A DNA stretch of 64,000 nt from Achatina immaculata. Taxonomy: Eukaryota > Mollusca > Gastropoda > Stylommatophora > Achatinidae. The DNA lies in the NCBI GenBank assembly GCA_009760885.1, contig CM019696.1, positions 46,089,358 through 46,153,357 of the forward strand, written 5' to 3'. The notes beneath the pieces are model-generated. The model was given only the letters and a program-made list of their open reading frames with translations, made no database searches and had not been told where the DNA came from. A program made the translations under genes and the position numbers. Shown here piece by piece: positions 53,791-64,000 of the stretch. The stretch's first letter is position 1; every line of letters begins with the position of its first letter.

Positions 53791-54019
53791 AATATCAAAT
53801 ATAATATCCACCCTCGTTTATGTATGGGAAAGTTGGGAAACAACTAAAGAAAGTGACACCAAATTGGACTATTTTGAAAACAATGCTTAAGGAAAATATT
53901 CGGTATAAAGTGGAATGAATTCAAGAACCAAGCAGAGATAAGGCAGATGATCGAACAACAATTTGTCTCATGGGTGATCAGAAAAAGAAGATGGGCATAT
54001 GTCGGTCAAGTGATGAGAA
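53791..54019 (+). mobile_element. LINE family A fragment, left half, interrupted by a Penelope-like element
   Basis: Begins at the NIISTLVYVWESWETTKE block (family TLIYACESWKTTK), keeps the TGG codon lost in other copies, and breaks off at AAGTGATGAGAA (54008-54019). The missing part resumes at 60532. Confidence 0.75.
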
Positions 54020-54774
54020 TTTCGTTTTAGACATTAACGTATCTATTGGCACAAACAGACTTGTTACCTCTGTATTTTACAAGCCCACCGACAGCCACAC
54101 CCATTTACTTTACACCTCCTCCCATCTTGAAGCCTGTAAGAACTCCATCCCATACTCTCAACTCCTCCTTCTTCGCCGGATATATCAGGATAACTTAGGC
54201 TTTATAGATCAGTCCAACAAACTATTAGAATTTCTCCGTCATCGCCATTACCCGGAAAATATCCTTCGTGAAGCCTTCGACCATATCCAACTAGTGAGCC
54301 CCAAAGAAACATTCAGAAGAAAACCTGTTACCTCATCTGACAGAGATAAGTTAGCACTTCCTTTCCACCCGCATAGTCAGATGGTTAAGAAAATTCTTTA
54401 TCGTTACCTGTCACTAATCCAACTCGGCCCTGACACTCGTGACGTTTTCTCTGATCCACCCCTATTAGCATACAAGCATGAGCCAAATCTTAAGGACATC
54501 CTCGTCCACAGCCACTTGAGGCGTAACCTTGCATATGTTTGGACCAGAAAATGTAACTGTTCTGGCTGTGTTACCTGCCCTGTAGTTTCGGAAACGAAAA
54601 CAATCACCTTTCCTAAAACTATCCTCACTCTTCATGAGGGATTCATATGCGAGTCCAGTAATGTAATATATGTCACCGTATGCAAAAATGCAGGATAACT
54701 TATATTGGTGAAACTGACCTCAGACTAGGGGACCGCATGCAGAAACATCTGTATGATATCACCCAGCATGCTTC
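54020..54774 (+). mobile_element. Penelope-like element, C-terminal RT and start of GIY-YIG endonuclease
   Basis: The frame 54020-54698 carries TSVFYKPTDSHTHLLYTSSH, SIPYSQLLLLRRIYQDN and FLRHRHYPENILREAF, blocks characteristic of the Penelope RT thumb. A Cys-rich KCNCSGCVTCP linker follows, then VIYVTVCK. A one-base frameshift at about 54690 leads into ITYIGETDLRLGDRMQKHLYDI, the GIY-YIG nuclease start. The catalytic YADD part of the RT is truncated. The element resumes at 56093 and 59832. Confidence 0.85.
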
Positions 54775-55010
54775 TCTTCTTCTTCTTCGTTCGCTTCTAC
54801 CACCAAAACCGCCCTGTGATCCTACTGAATTTACGCCTGTGGTCCTCGTTAGGTCCTGTCGTCTCCTGTGTGGTCCACGAAAGGACCACACGAGATCCAC
54901 GAGAGGACCACAAGGGTTTCAGAGTATCGCAGGGCTTTAGCCTGTATTCTTGGTGGGTCTCTGAAGCGGATTGCGTGACACCTCGGTTTTCGTTGCACCA
55001 GTTTAGTCTA

Positions 55011-55275
55011 GAGTTGGACTTTCTCACCGGAAGACCTCGACGTGTTTAGGATATCAGTGCATCCCCGCTGGGTGAGAAGCGGTAGCCCACCCAGGCCAGA
55101 GTTGGACCTTCTCACCGGAAAACCTCGACGTGTTTTGAGATACCCGTGTATCACCGCCGGGTGAGAGGTGGTTGCCCATCCAGTCCAGAGTTGGACTTTC
55201 TCACCGGAAAACCTCAGCGTGATTAGGATACGCAAACATCCCCGCCGGGTGAGAGGTGGTTGCCTATCTAGACTT
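55011..55275. repeat. 88-89 bp tandem repeat, 3 copies
   Basis: Units start GAGTTGGACTTTCTCACCGG at 55011, 55099 and 55188 and include CCCGCCGGGTGAGAGGTGGT. Confidence 0.9.
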
Positions 55276-55384
55276 CCCTGGTCCAGTGTCTTCGACTTCA
55301 GCATTTTGCGGTCGTGGCCGCTACCCTTCCTAGTTGTGACCAGGATGGAGCTTTTGTCCAGGAGGACGAATCCTCGCCACTAGT

Positions 55385-55950
55385 GACTTCTACCCCTGGG
55401 TTGAGCCGGTTTAGGCATATTATCCCAGTATGGGCGTGTTTGGGACGTGACAGACCTCTAGAGCAGAGGTACTGTGACATGCGTAGCCTTCAAGATTCAC
55501 CCCTGGTGTGAGCCGGTTTAGGCAAAATTCACCAGTATGGGTGTATATCAGGCGTGACCAACCTCTAGAGCGGAGGTGGCATGACATGTCTAGCCATCAA
55601 GTTCCACCCCTGGTGTGTGCCAGTTTAAGCATATTTCACCAGTGTAGGTGTATTTCTAGAGCAGAGGTGCCGTGGCATGTGTAGCTCTCACAGTGATACT
55701 ACTGGACATACCGATTAGACTTCGCTTTATCCTTTCCACCACCTTTTCACATCGGCACCGCACAGCAACCTTTATTTCTTTTCTGTATTTACTTCCTTGA
55801 CCGGGAGGAGCTTCACTCAACGTGCGGCATTCGAAGAGTCTCGCCAGCAGTGTCTTAACCTCTGGGACAAGCCGGTTCATGCATTTCACCCGATATGACT
55901 GCACTCAGGACGTGGCCGACCTCCAGACCAGAGGTGCCGTGATTTGACTG
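55385..55950. repeat. GC-rich tandem repeat of about 110 bp, about 4 diverged copies
   Basis: Shared blocks are ACCCCTGGTGTGAGCCGGTT, TTCACCAGTATGGGTGTAT and CCTCTAGAGCAGAGGTGCCG, repeated with variable spacing. Confidence 0.8.
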
Positions 55951-56092
55951 CTTGTTTCGCTTTATCCTTTCAACCACCTTTTCCATAGTGATGCTGCGCG
56001 GCAACCCCATTTGCACCTTTCTTCATTGGCCGGGAAGAGCACCGCTCCACGCACGGCAGCTGAAGAATCTCGCCAACAGTGGAGCATGCTTC

Positions 56093-56119
56093 GAAATCAG
56101 TCCCGAATTTTAATGGCCC
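56093..56119 (+). mobile_element. Penelope-like element, short middle piece
   Basis: A 27-bp remnant between two insertions. In frame with the left part it supplies the SVPNFNGP stretch that precedes the HF(N)-type motif end of the GIY-YIG domain. Confidence 0.6.
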
Positions 56120-59100
56120 TTCCCTGGGAACAACTGTATTAAGAACACACTTATCTTAACATACTCTTTGTGAGACAGGGAACATAGATCTGTTTGCTTA
56201 AAAACTCTGACCTACTTCTGTAGCCCAGAAACTTGTAGCAATCAACACTAATTGTAATTGTTATTTTTTGTAAAATGTAATGTCAGGTTGGTGGACAGAT
56301 GGGGACATGGAGATCTCTGGCAGGGATGAGGAAAGTCTGGTGTGAAACCAATGAATCCAGGACGTGACAAGTCTATGGGTCGTTACAACAATGGCTATCA
56401 GAATGATGTAAACAAAACAGAGCCAGTAGACTACAGATGGCGGGGAATGGATATCGTTGAAGCATTCATCGGATTCCTCATCCCAAAGTCGGAGTGTCTT
56501 TGTGGAACTGTCTCAAAACCGTCTGACAAGGAGAAGTAACTTAAGTACGGCCATCAGAGGCTGGAAAACAAAGTTTTGGCCAGGCCAGCCCACACCACTG
56601 TCTTCATGGCAGTCCGAGCAAGACCACAGTCTGCCCTAGCAAGGAAAGGTGCTGAAGTCGGATTTACCCAGCCAAAAGGTTCATCGCAAAAATCAGGGTA
56701 ACACGCGTTATCGCTAATGAAATGTCTCTATCTGCAGTTTTCAAACATGGTGCTCGCCCTGTGAAGACTAACCAGGCAGGTGCAGTGCCGGGCCCCCTGC
56801 CTCAAAAGGGTCCACCCAGTGCTACTGGAGCTCCTCTCATTTCGTCTTGTGGAGTCAGGAGACATGAGAGTAGAGCTACTGGCCAAAAAATACAACATCA
56901 GAAAACTGCCAAAAGCAAGAACTTAAAATAATGCAGTGGAATGCTAAGGGTGTCAGCAGTGTTAGAGATGGCTATAGCAAAAGGGTGGAACTAGAGAACA
57001 AATTCTTTGCAGAACAGGTAAGTATATGCTGCATACAGGAGACACACCTAACCAAAGATGCCGCCTTTAAAATCAGAGGCTACCAGTTTTTAGATCAGAC
57101 CGACAGGACAGAAGAAAAGGAGGAGTACTCACACTTGTTAAGAATAACATCAGTGCTTGTCAAGTGGGAGTGTACATGGAAGGAGTTGAATACCAGATGA
57201 TCCATCTAAAGACCAGTAATACAGACTTCCACTTCCTTAACTATTACTGTCCTAATGACCGCCCACTTGCTCTAGAAACAATCCCACACAAAGAGAGACT
57301 GATGGTCTGTGGCGATTTTAGCAACCATTCCCAGAGCTGGGGCTATGACCACATAGACAAGAGGGGAGAGGAAGCTGATAGCTGGCAGGATGATAATGGA
57401 CTTCTCCTGATCAACAAGCCAATGGATCCCCCAACATTAAGGTAAAGATATTAACAGCATAGTGAAGGAATTCAATGCTCGTATCCTTCAGGCCGCCCGT
57501 GAAACCATTCCCAGAGGAGCTCGTAGGGAATATAAACCATACTGGTCTAGTGAGCTGGGAAAACTCCATGATGATGTGGAAGCAGCTCGAAAGCAAGCAG
57601 AAAATAGACCATGCCAAGAACACCACAATAATTACCAACATGCTAAGGCCAAATTTCAGAGAGCCAAGCTGCAAGCCAGACGGGAAAGTTGGAGAGAGAA
57701 AACAGAGTCCCTAAACTTTGAAAAGGATGGAAGAAAACTATGGAAACTAACCAAACAGTTAAACGATGAGAGTACTGGAAGAAGTACAAAGATCACACTA
57801 ATAGAGGATGGGAAAACTCTTACAGGTAAGCAGGTAGCAGATCACTTTGCTCGCATGTTTGCACAAGACTGCAATATTGATATTTATCCAGAGAAAGAGC
57901 GCACAGTCCGCATTGACCCACAGAAAGAAGAGGAAGAAGTCAGAAAAGTGGAGGTCATGGATGCACCAATCACACGCAGCGAGTTATACCTAGTATTCAG
58001 TAAACTGAAACCAAGGAAATCGCCAGAACTAGATGGAGTGTCCAGTGAAATGATCAAGAACCTGGGAATGCCAGCAATGGGAAAGCTGTTGGATATTTTC
58101 AGTATGTGCTGGAGCCATTCAGTCTCATTAGCTCCCTCTGCAAAACGATGGAACGCATCATTGACTATTCCTTGTATTCATTAATGACCTGATCAACAGA
58201 TGAATATGCGACAGTTGCTACACAGAGACTTCAAAGAGCAGCAGATATCTTGACATCATGGACAAACAAATAGTATGTAAGTATCAACACAGAGAAATCA
58301 AGTACCACTCTGTTCACTCTCTCATATAAACAGAAAGCAGGTAAGATCTTTGTAAACGAAATATCCTTAAGGATGGACAACCAACTCACTTACTTAGAAG
58401 TGACTCTTGACTCAAAACTGACCTGGAGGCAACACATCAACAGTGCAGAAGCAAAAGCCAGAAGAAAACTAGCCATATTAAGAAAATTGAGTGGAATCAC
58501 ATGGGGAGCTAGTGAAAGAATCCTCAGGAATGTATATCAGCAAAGTATTCTACCACATTTAGATTATGGCTCAACATCTTGGTGCACAGCATCAAACACT
58601 ACGCTGCATAATCTAGACAAGGTACAAAATCAGTCACTATGGATTATCACAGGTGCCATGATGTCCACACCAATAGTAGAAATGCAGAAAATGGTGTTCA
58701 AGCGCTAAAGGAACGTAGAGACACAAAGGCCATGACCTTGGGAAGAAATTCCTCAGCTCTGTAAGCCATCCCCTGAAGGAGAGATTCAATAACGTGGCAC
58801 TAAGATGACTTAAAAGAAGCAGCTTCATTCATCAAGGCAAGTGTATGCGTAAGCTGATACTGACCTTCCAACTGTAGTCCCTCCATTATCATCTGTACCA
58901 GAGCATACACCATGGAAAGAAGCAGATTGTACACAAATTACTATTCAAACTGAAGTGAAAGGTGTGCAGAATGGTGAGATGCAGAGCAGTCTTGTAAGAT
59001 CAACAGCCACACTTAGTGTTCTAGATGACAAATATCCATGTGACACCTGGATACGTGTGTATACAGACGGATCTGCACATAATGCCATAAAGAATGGAGG

Positions 59101-59818
59101 GGCAGGAGCACATATTGAATATCCAAACAACACCATTTACAAGATTTCCATACCCACTGGAAAATACTGCAACAACTATGATGCAGAAGTTAGGGCAATT
59201 ATTGCTGCAGCTGAAAAACTGTCAGACTCCAGAATTAATACATACCCCGTAGTAATTCTCACAGATGCAAGATCACTACTGGAAACTCTTCAGTGCAACA
59301 AACTACCAGACCTTAAGGATGCCTTGTCAAAAACTGGCTTACACCACGGAGTCACTTTGCAGTAGATTCCCTCCCACTGTGGGATACCATCCAATGAGAA
59401 AGCTGGTCGTCTGGCCAAAGAGGGCACTGGGCAACCAGATATACCAATCACCTATAATCAGGAAGCCCACCACATGACTATCACATGCTAAACAGAAAGG
59501 AACAAGTCACCATTTTCCGTCTCCGAACAGGACACAGCCGATTCAGAAGTCATATGTATACAAAGTTTAAGGTTGGTACTACTAATCTATGTACATGTGC
59601 TCACTTGCCCCAAACTGTGGAACATATCCTACAAAACTGCACCAACTATGAGACTCTGAGAAATAATTACTGGCTCAGTTAAACCACTAAAGAAGATAAG
59701 CTCTATGGTTCCATACATGAATTACAAAAAAAAAAAAAAAAGCAGTGAAATTTATCCAAGAGACAGGACTGCAGATATAGACAAACAATGTGAACGAAGA
59801 AAAAAGAAGAAGAAGAAG
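56120..59818 (+). mobile_element. LINE family G (I-like, with RNase H), nearly full span but internally deleted
   Basis: The 5' region (56120-56930) is shared with 15475-16150. Endonuclease: MQWNAKGVSS and ICCIQETHLTKDAAFKIRGY (56931-57120), VCGDFSNHSQSWGYD (57307). Pre-RT: 57462-58184 with FEKDGRKLWKLTKQL and KPRKSPELDGVSSEMIK. Most of the RT, including the catalytic box, is deleted near 58185. The post-RT region (58373-58708) has LTYLEVTLDSKLTWRQHI and ILPHLDYGSTSW. RNase H: VYTDGSAHNAIKNGGAG (59057) and an IPSNEKAG end (59390). A Cys/His tail CTCAHLPQTVEHILQNC follows at 59590. The 3' end is a GAA repeat. A 13-bp target duplication (56107-56119 and 59819-59831, one mismatch) flanks it. Confidence 0.85.
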
Positions 59819-60531
59819 ATTTCAATGGCCCCAACCACAGAGGGAAATCTGATTTTCTGGTAACAGCTATAAAACAATGCCACTCAGATGACACAAGCCG
59901 CCTGGCGCTTGATAACCGCTACATTCAGGACTGTGGGACGCTGGAACCATATGGTTTAAATTCGTTATTCAGCTACACATAATATTCTCCTCTTCCACTA
60001 TTATAATCACTCTCCACTAAGCTCTATCTTCACTTGTTGCACATAATTTAGAATCTACATACATTATTGTTTTACAACCCCTCTATCACAGCCATAATCA
60101 TTCATTTCACCTTCTCCTAGCTAGGTTACCATTTTCTCACTTTCTCTCCTCTTTCCCCATTCACTACCATCATCTACTATCATAAATCGCGTCTCTGTTT
60201 AAAACATTTTCTACACTCCACCATGCACATGTTTGCACATTTCAGAACGAATGCATTTTGAACGTAGTAACAGGCGCATTTCTCATAGTGTATTGGAAAT
60301 GCTGACTTGAGTTTCAACTTGTGTTCTTCCAAGACTGAGCTGAGTGTTCATTCATTTCATTTATTTATTATTTCTTTAACATAGGATTCATGTGAATCTA
60401 TACTTTATCCCCTCTCTCTACTTCTTCGTCCTGTTTGTGTTTGTACGAGTGATTAAGGCTAACGTCAAAACGTCACTACTTTGTCTTCGTTAAGTAATAA
60501 AGCTGTCCCTACTTTTTTCCTAGTTTATACG
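59819..60531 (+). mobile_element. Penelope-like element, end of GIY-YIG domain and 3'UTR
   Basis: The frame at 59821-59960 reads FNGPNHRGKSDFLVTAIKQC, then a TLEPYGLNS block near the stop, typical of the end of Penelope GIY-YIG domains. About 550 bp of non-coding 3' sequence follows. The right boundary is set by the AAGTGATGAGAA duplication at 60532-60543. Confidence 0.82.
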
Positions 60532-60777
60532 AAGTGATGAGAAGAAGCAGTCAGAGAATCCCAAAACAGGCTATTAAATTCAACACAAATAGCCAAAGAA
60601 AAAGTGGCCGACCGCGTGAAATACAAAAGAGGACATTGCTACGAGAGAGGCTGATTTAGTAGGCATAAAATTCCTTGATGAGGTTGAAAAGCTCGCGAAA
60701 ACAAGAAAACTTGGGGAACTACCATGCCAGTCCTATGTGACTTTTTACGGCATGGGAAGGATGTAAGAAGAAAAGTA

Positions 60778-60782
<5 letters not shown>
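60532..60782 (+). mobile_element. LINE family A fragment, right half
   Basis: Resumes the family A tail with QRIPKQAIKFNT, SGRPREIQKRTLL and a decayed end (GGCATGGGAAGGATGTAAG). Confidence 0.78.

Positions 60783-60829
<47 letters not shown>
60783..60829. repeat. TA microsatellite, LINE A tail
   Basis: About 23 TA units after the LINE A 3' end. Confidence 0.9.
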
Positions 60830-60834
<5 letters not shown>

Positions 60835-60930
60835 CCTTAAGTGCCCAAGGCACATGTGGCTTCCACAAGGTTTTTCTTCAAACGCCTGTCTTTCCTTTTT
60901 TTTTCGCTCTTGCCCGGGTGTATGTGTATA
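60830..60930 (-). mobile_element. LINE family F 3' tail, about 100 bp
   Basis: CAGAGCCTTAAGTGCCCAAGG and the following bases are the reverse complement of the F 3' end (GTGCCCTGGGCACTTAAGG). Confidence 0.75.
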
Positions 60931-60959
60931 TAAATAAGAATTGTCTCTATTCTTGACAT

Positions 60960-61083
60960 CTGCAAAAGTCCACATATTTAAATATGCTGTGGAGATACCA
61001 AGTCTTTCTTGACTTACAAGAAAAATTAATTTCGTTTAATTAAGTCCATTTTTATGCGAGGATTTAATTACTTTGTGTACTTA

Positions 61084-61126
<43 letters not shown>

Positions 61127-61770
61127 CCTTAAGTGCCCAGGGCACATGGGGCTTCTGCAAGGGTTTTCCACAAATGCCTGTCCTTCACCTTTTTTTCTGC
61201 TCTTGCCCAGGTACTTACTACTAAGTATAAAATCTATGAAGAAATTTTTCAATATCTCCATTTCTGTTAGTGTATTTCACACTTTGTGATCACTAAACCC
61301 CAAGAAAGAAGCTTCTTAAAAGATAACCGAGGAAATCATCAGTCCATAGACGTAATTTCAAAAAAAATTTCAGCAAAGAATATGACCGTGACTTTAGTTG
61401 AACCAAGGAAGGAGTTTTCCAGACAAAGCTAAGCTGAGAATTGAGATCAGGTGGAGGCGAGCAACCATATGACAGAATAATGCGTAAGCACTGAACCCGC
61501 TGCTTCACTAGCCAGTCAGGTCAAGCTTTAGCGTTAGGTCTCAGTTTTGTGTATCATGACAAATCAATTTTCTTACTTGTATAATCACGGCTTTGATTCA
61601 CTTGAAAATTGATATTCCAGAAAGAGGGGTAAAAAAGAAAGCACATCCACTGGATGTATTCATGATAGTATATGTTGATATGCAAAGTTTTTATTTGTTT
61701 TAACCAGTTGATACATGAAGCTCTTCGCTTGTTTTTAACAAGGTTAGAAAGACACAATTTTACAACTATT
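60960..61770. repeat. Segmental repeat M, copy 2
   Basis: Matches 18960-19645 and is interrupted at 61086-61210 by a LINE F tail. Non-coding in both copies. Confidence 0.68.
61086..61210 (-). mobile_element. LINE family F 3' tail, 125 bp, with target duplication
   Basis: A CT run (GA tail on the minus strand) followed by CCTTAAGTGCCCAGGGCACA. The duplication GTACTTACT is at 61077-61085 and 61211-61219. The corresponding place in M copy 1 (about 19105-19118) is uninterrupted. Confidence 0.85.
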
Positions 61771-61849
61771 TTTCAGTTTATCAGATAACGGTAACACGTT
61801 CTCTCTCTTGCATGATTGAGGTTCAAGTTTAAAAATTCAGACTCCGTAG

Positions 61850-62088
61850 TCACTGCATTCAAGACAGCCCCATTTATGCTCCGCGTCTGACATAGCATCC
61901 ACCCAAGACAGCCCCATGTATGCTCCGCCACTGACGTAGCATCCACCCAGGACAGCCCCATGTATGCTCCGCCACTGACTTAGCATCTACCCAAGACAGC
62001 CCCATGTATGCTCCGCCACTGACGTAGCATCCACCCAGGACAGCCCCATGTATGCTCCGAGACTGACGTAGCATCCACCCAGGAGTTT
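61850..62088. repeat. 44-bp minisatellite, about 5 copies
   Basis: The unit includes GACGTAGCATCCACCCAGGA then CAGCCCCATGTATGCTCCGC. It is GC-rich relative to its flanks. Confidence 0.92.
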
Positions 62089-62159
62089 GCTTGCTATTAG
62101 TTCCCGTTAAATCTTGGTTGCTCACTTTTTTTTTTGCCACACAGTTCGGATGTCCTACC

Positions 62160-62764
62160 AGCGCCCCTTGATTTGTCCCAGCTGCAGTAACCTCCTTATA
62201 ACTTCCTTGTCATTCTATTCCCGCCCTTCATTTTCCCTCAGTCTGTTCAATGAAGCTTAGCAATATCACCCTTGTCCGTTCTCAGCCAGCCATTTATTTT
62301 TGCTTGTCCAGCAAGTCAGTCAGCTGTTTCATTTTCAAGCACTGCAATATGGCCTGGACAGTAAATCCACGCTAGAATTAACACATATAAACGGCGTAAC
62401 AGAGTAAGTGTTCTTTTCCAAGCAATTTCTTCTCAGTTTTACGAAGCATGCTGTGTGAATCCGTAACAATGACACCACTAACCATGTCATGGGCTACTAG
62501 CCATTCCATTGCTGTCAACACAGTCTCGATTTCCATGCACTTGGTGCCTTTAGACAGTGCCCAGGTAGATCGATGCGTTAAGACGGCACTGCCCTTAAAC
62601 CAATCATTACCTCTGACAGCCTCATCGAGATGGCAAACTGACATTGTTTTATCTTCAGCCTCTGTCTCATCCAGGATCTGTCGTATTTGAGGCGTCTGCC
62701 ATTTATCGACCTCTCTCTCTCTCTCTCTCTCACTCTCTCTCTCTCTCAATTTGATCTTTAATGC
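62160..62764 (-). mobile_element. LINE RNase H remnant
   Basis: Minus strand 62640-62390 encodes VRGNDWFKGSAVLTHRSTWA, KCMEIETVLTAMEWLVAH and GVIVTDSHSMLRKTEKKLLG, the middle of an RNase H domain (TDSxSxL). About 62360-62250 gives WIYCPGHIAVLENETAD, one stop, then LAGQAKINGW, the H..G..NE.AD..A end. A CT microsatellite (62712-62748) lies near its start. The YTDGS strand is not visible. Confidence 0.7.
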
Positions 62765-62924
62765 CAGCAACCAGGATGGGCATCTTAACCTGGGCCTACT
62801 TGTATTTAGACCTCACACTCAGCAGGTCAAGCAGATAGAGCATAACTGTCACTGCAGGACCCTTTCTTGTATGGTTAGAAAGAGGGCACCCTGACACTAC
62901 CCAAGTAATTTAAACTTCCTCGTC

Positions 62925-63640
62925 TGTTTTAGGACTCAGCTGTTAATGTGAATATTTGGTAAGAACTGTTCCACATTGTACCCTGCAGCCTGCAGTGTCA
63001 TGGGTTGGGCAGTTCCTCGTCAGAGAGAGGTTACGAGAGAGAGAGAGAGGTTGTAAGAGAGAGAGAGAGAGAGAAGTGAAGAGTCATACCTTGATGATCT
63101 CGTGTAGTCACACAACTGTCTCATCTGCGCATGTTCGGAAACTGTTCCCATCAGGCTGCCAGAAAGAGGCTCGGCTGGTCCAGGTGAATGGACTCACAAG
63201 AGCTAGCTTAGCACAGTTATGAAAGAATAAAATGACTGTGCAAGCGGTTATGAAATGAAATAGGTTTGCAGTAAACATGATGAACATTTACATTATTTTT
63301 GTAGAGTTTTCATTCTGTAGAATCGTACAAGACTGAGAAGTACAAAGGGATTTTGGTTGAGCAGAAAAACATCAAAGCTAAATTAACAGTAACAAGAGCA
63401 TCTCTTTGACCAGAAAAGATCATCAAAAGTCTTTCTTTTTTGTGTCTACGAGTATAATAAATGCTGATATTAATATAATGTCATAATTAATTATGCCAAG
63501 GTTTTCTCTGCACCAACTGTCAGGTGATTTGGTCAAGACTGAAGTAACACACGTGAAAAACACTAAAGGATTTCCACAACTTTTATAGTAACTCCTTCGA
63601 TCTACCCCAGTGTTTCCCACGCTTGTTCGGGTTGCCGCCC
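62925..63640. repeat. Repeat H, copy 3
   Basis: Matches 33945-34870: the CTCGTCTGTTTTAGGACTCAGC start, a GA tract (63025-63075), the CTCATCTG..ATGTTCGGAAACTGT block, and CTTTTATAGTAACTCCTTCGATCTACCCC near the end. The 26-bp minisatellite of copy 2 is not expanded here. Confidence 0.65.
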
Positions 63641-64000
63641 CTTATCCTTCCACACCACGTCATCAAAGCCCCCCCCCCCAGTGTAGTAATACTACTCGTG
63701 CAATGGCCAGTTCAACTAGCATATTCATTACACAACTAAAATCTTCACCTAGCAAACCAATTTATTTAACAGTATAAAAGAACACATTTCTATTTCACCT
63801 GCCGTATTTTTTCCTCAACTTTTAATGTGATGGATGAGCTTCATATAGGGACACAAGTTTCTCAATGTCAGGTTGAAAAGTGCTAAGAAGGGAGGTGCTA
63901 CTGCCCCCGTCTGCTGCTTCGTTTTCCCTTGACGATCCCTATTCTTTCCTTTTCTTCCACTGCCCCTCTCCAACACTGATCCTTTTTCTTTTACACCCCC
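63641..64000. other. No gene recognised at the right edge
   Basis: Pyrimidine-rich sequence with a short poly-C run at 63669-63678. No coding motif is seen. Confidence 0.35.

Larger units (their letters stand above)
54775..56082 (-). mobile_element. GC-rich non-coding retroposed element with GAA tail, inside the Penelope-like element
   Basis: The 1308-bp insertion is flanked by the 10-bp duplication AGCATGCTTC (54765-54774 and 56083-56092). Its left edge is a CTTCTTCTT run, that is, a GAA tail if the element is on the minus strand. It is markedly more GC-rich than its surroundings and contains two families of internal repeats: three units of 88-89 bp (55011-55270) and about four units of around 110 bp (55385-55950). 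No open frame resembles a known protein. Its type is unknown; it may be non-autonomous and mobilised by a LINE such as G, whose tail is also GAA. Confidence 0.65.

Noticed and set aside
55008..55480. Overlapping frames in the GC-rich repeats
   Set aside because: They occur on both strands and repeat with the 88-bp units; no known domain is visible.

Overview
The window is animal nuclear DNA, probably from a mollusc or another lophotrochozoan; this rests on repeat types and gene style, with no species-diagnostic gene. It is AT-rich and lacks operon structure. Genes have TATA boxes, GT-AG introns and AATAAA signals. Microsatellites (AGAT, CATC, TA, GA, AAT) and minisatellites with 26-47 bp units are abundant. 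Most recognisable protein sequence is decayed non-LTR retrotransposon (LINE), plus one Penelope-like element. LINE families are labelled A-K here for cross-reference only; clade names are tentative.

The host genes are a tandem array of cytosolic sulfotransferases (SULT-like, 291 residues, whole CDS in one exon) on the + strand: gene 1 (6596-7471), gene 2 (30581-31456), gene 3 (40504-41379, one nonsense codon, a pseudogene) and gene 4 (48255-49130). Each has a conserved TATA box and a short non-coding exon 1 ending in a strong splice donor, a 2-4 kb 5'UTR intron, and a coding exon 2. A fifth, orphan promoter plus exon 1 lies at about 25362-25449.

Layout: 1-1765 LINE A (-). 1770-7530 SULT gene 1, with a nested LINE B/LINE A insertion at its coding-exon boundary. 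7640-20815 repeat-rich DNA: a 35-bp minisatellite, a CATC array, an eroded LINE with a small inverted-repeat transposon, an L1/Tx1-like LINE, a mobile 590-bp repeat in two copies, a 47-bp minisatellite, and LINE A. 20868-24900 AGAT arrays enclosing two identical copies of a CR1/Jockey-like LINE J fragment. 24985-32690 orphan promoter and gene 2. 33420-36376 low-copy repeats and a well-preserved LINE D. 36500-42540 gene 3. 42541-50370 gene 4, created by tandem duplication. 50515-60830 nested retroelements: LINE A, LINE B, and a second LINE A interrupted by a Penelope-like element that itself carries two further insertions. 60831-64000 LINE F tails, a segmental repeat shared with 18960-19645, a 44-bp minisatellite, an RNase H remnant, and a repeat block that elsewhere precedes SULT promoters.

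The strongest result is a relative chronology of the SULT array from shared insertions and their target-site duplications. A LINE in the first intron, inverted in the manner of twin priming, is shared by all copies. LINE C in the 3'UTR is shared by genes 2-4 and absent from gene 1. LINE F and LINE D insertions are shared by genes 3 and 4, with empty sites near gene 2. A tandem-duplication junction (42540) then made the gene 3/gene 4 pair, after which gene 3 lost its proximal promoter and gained a stop codon.
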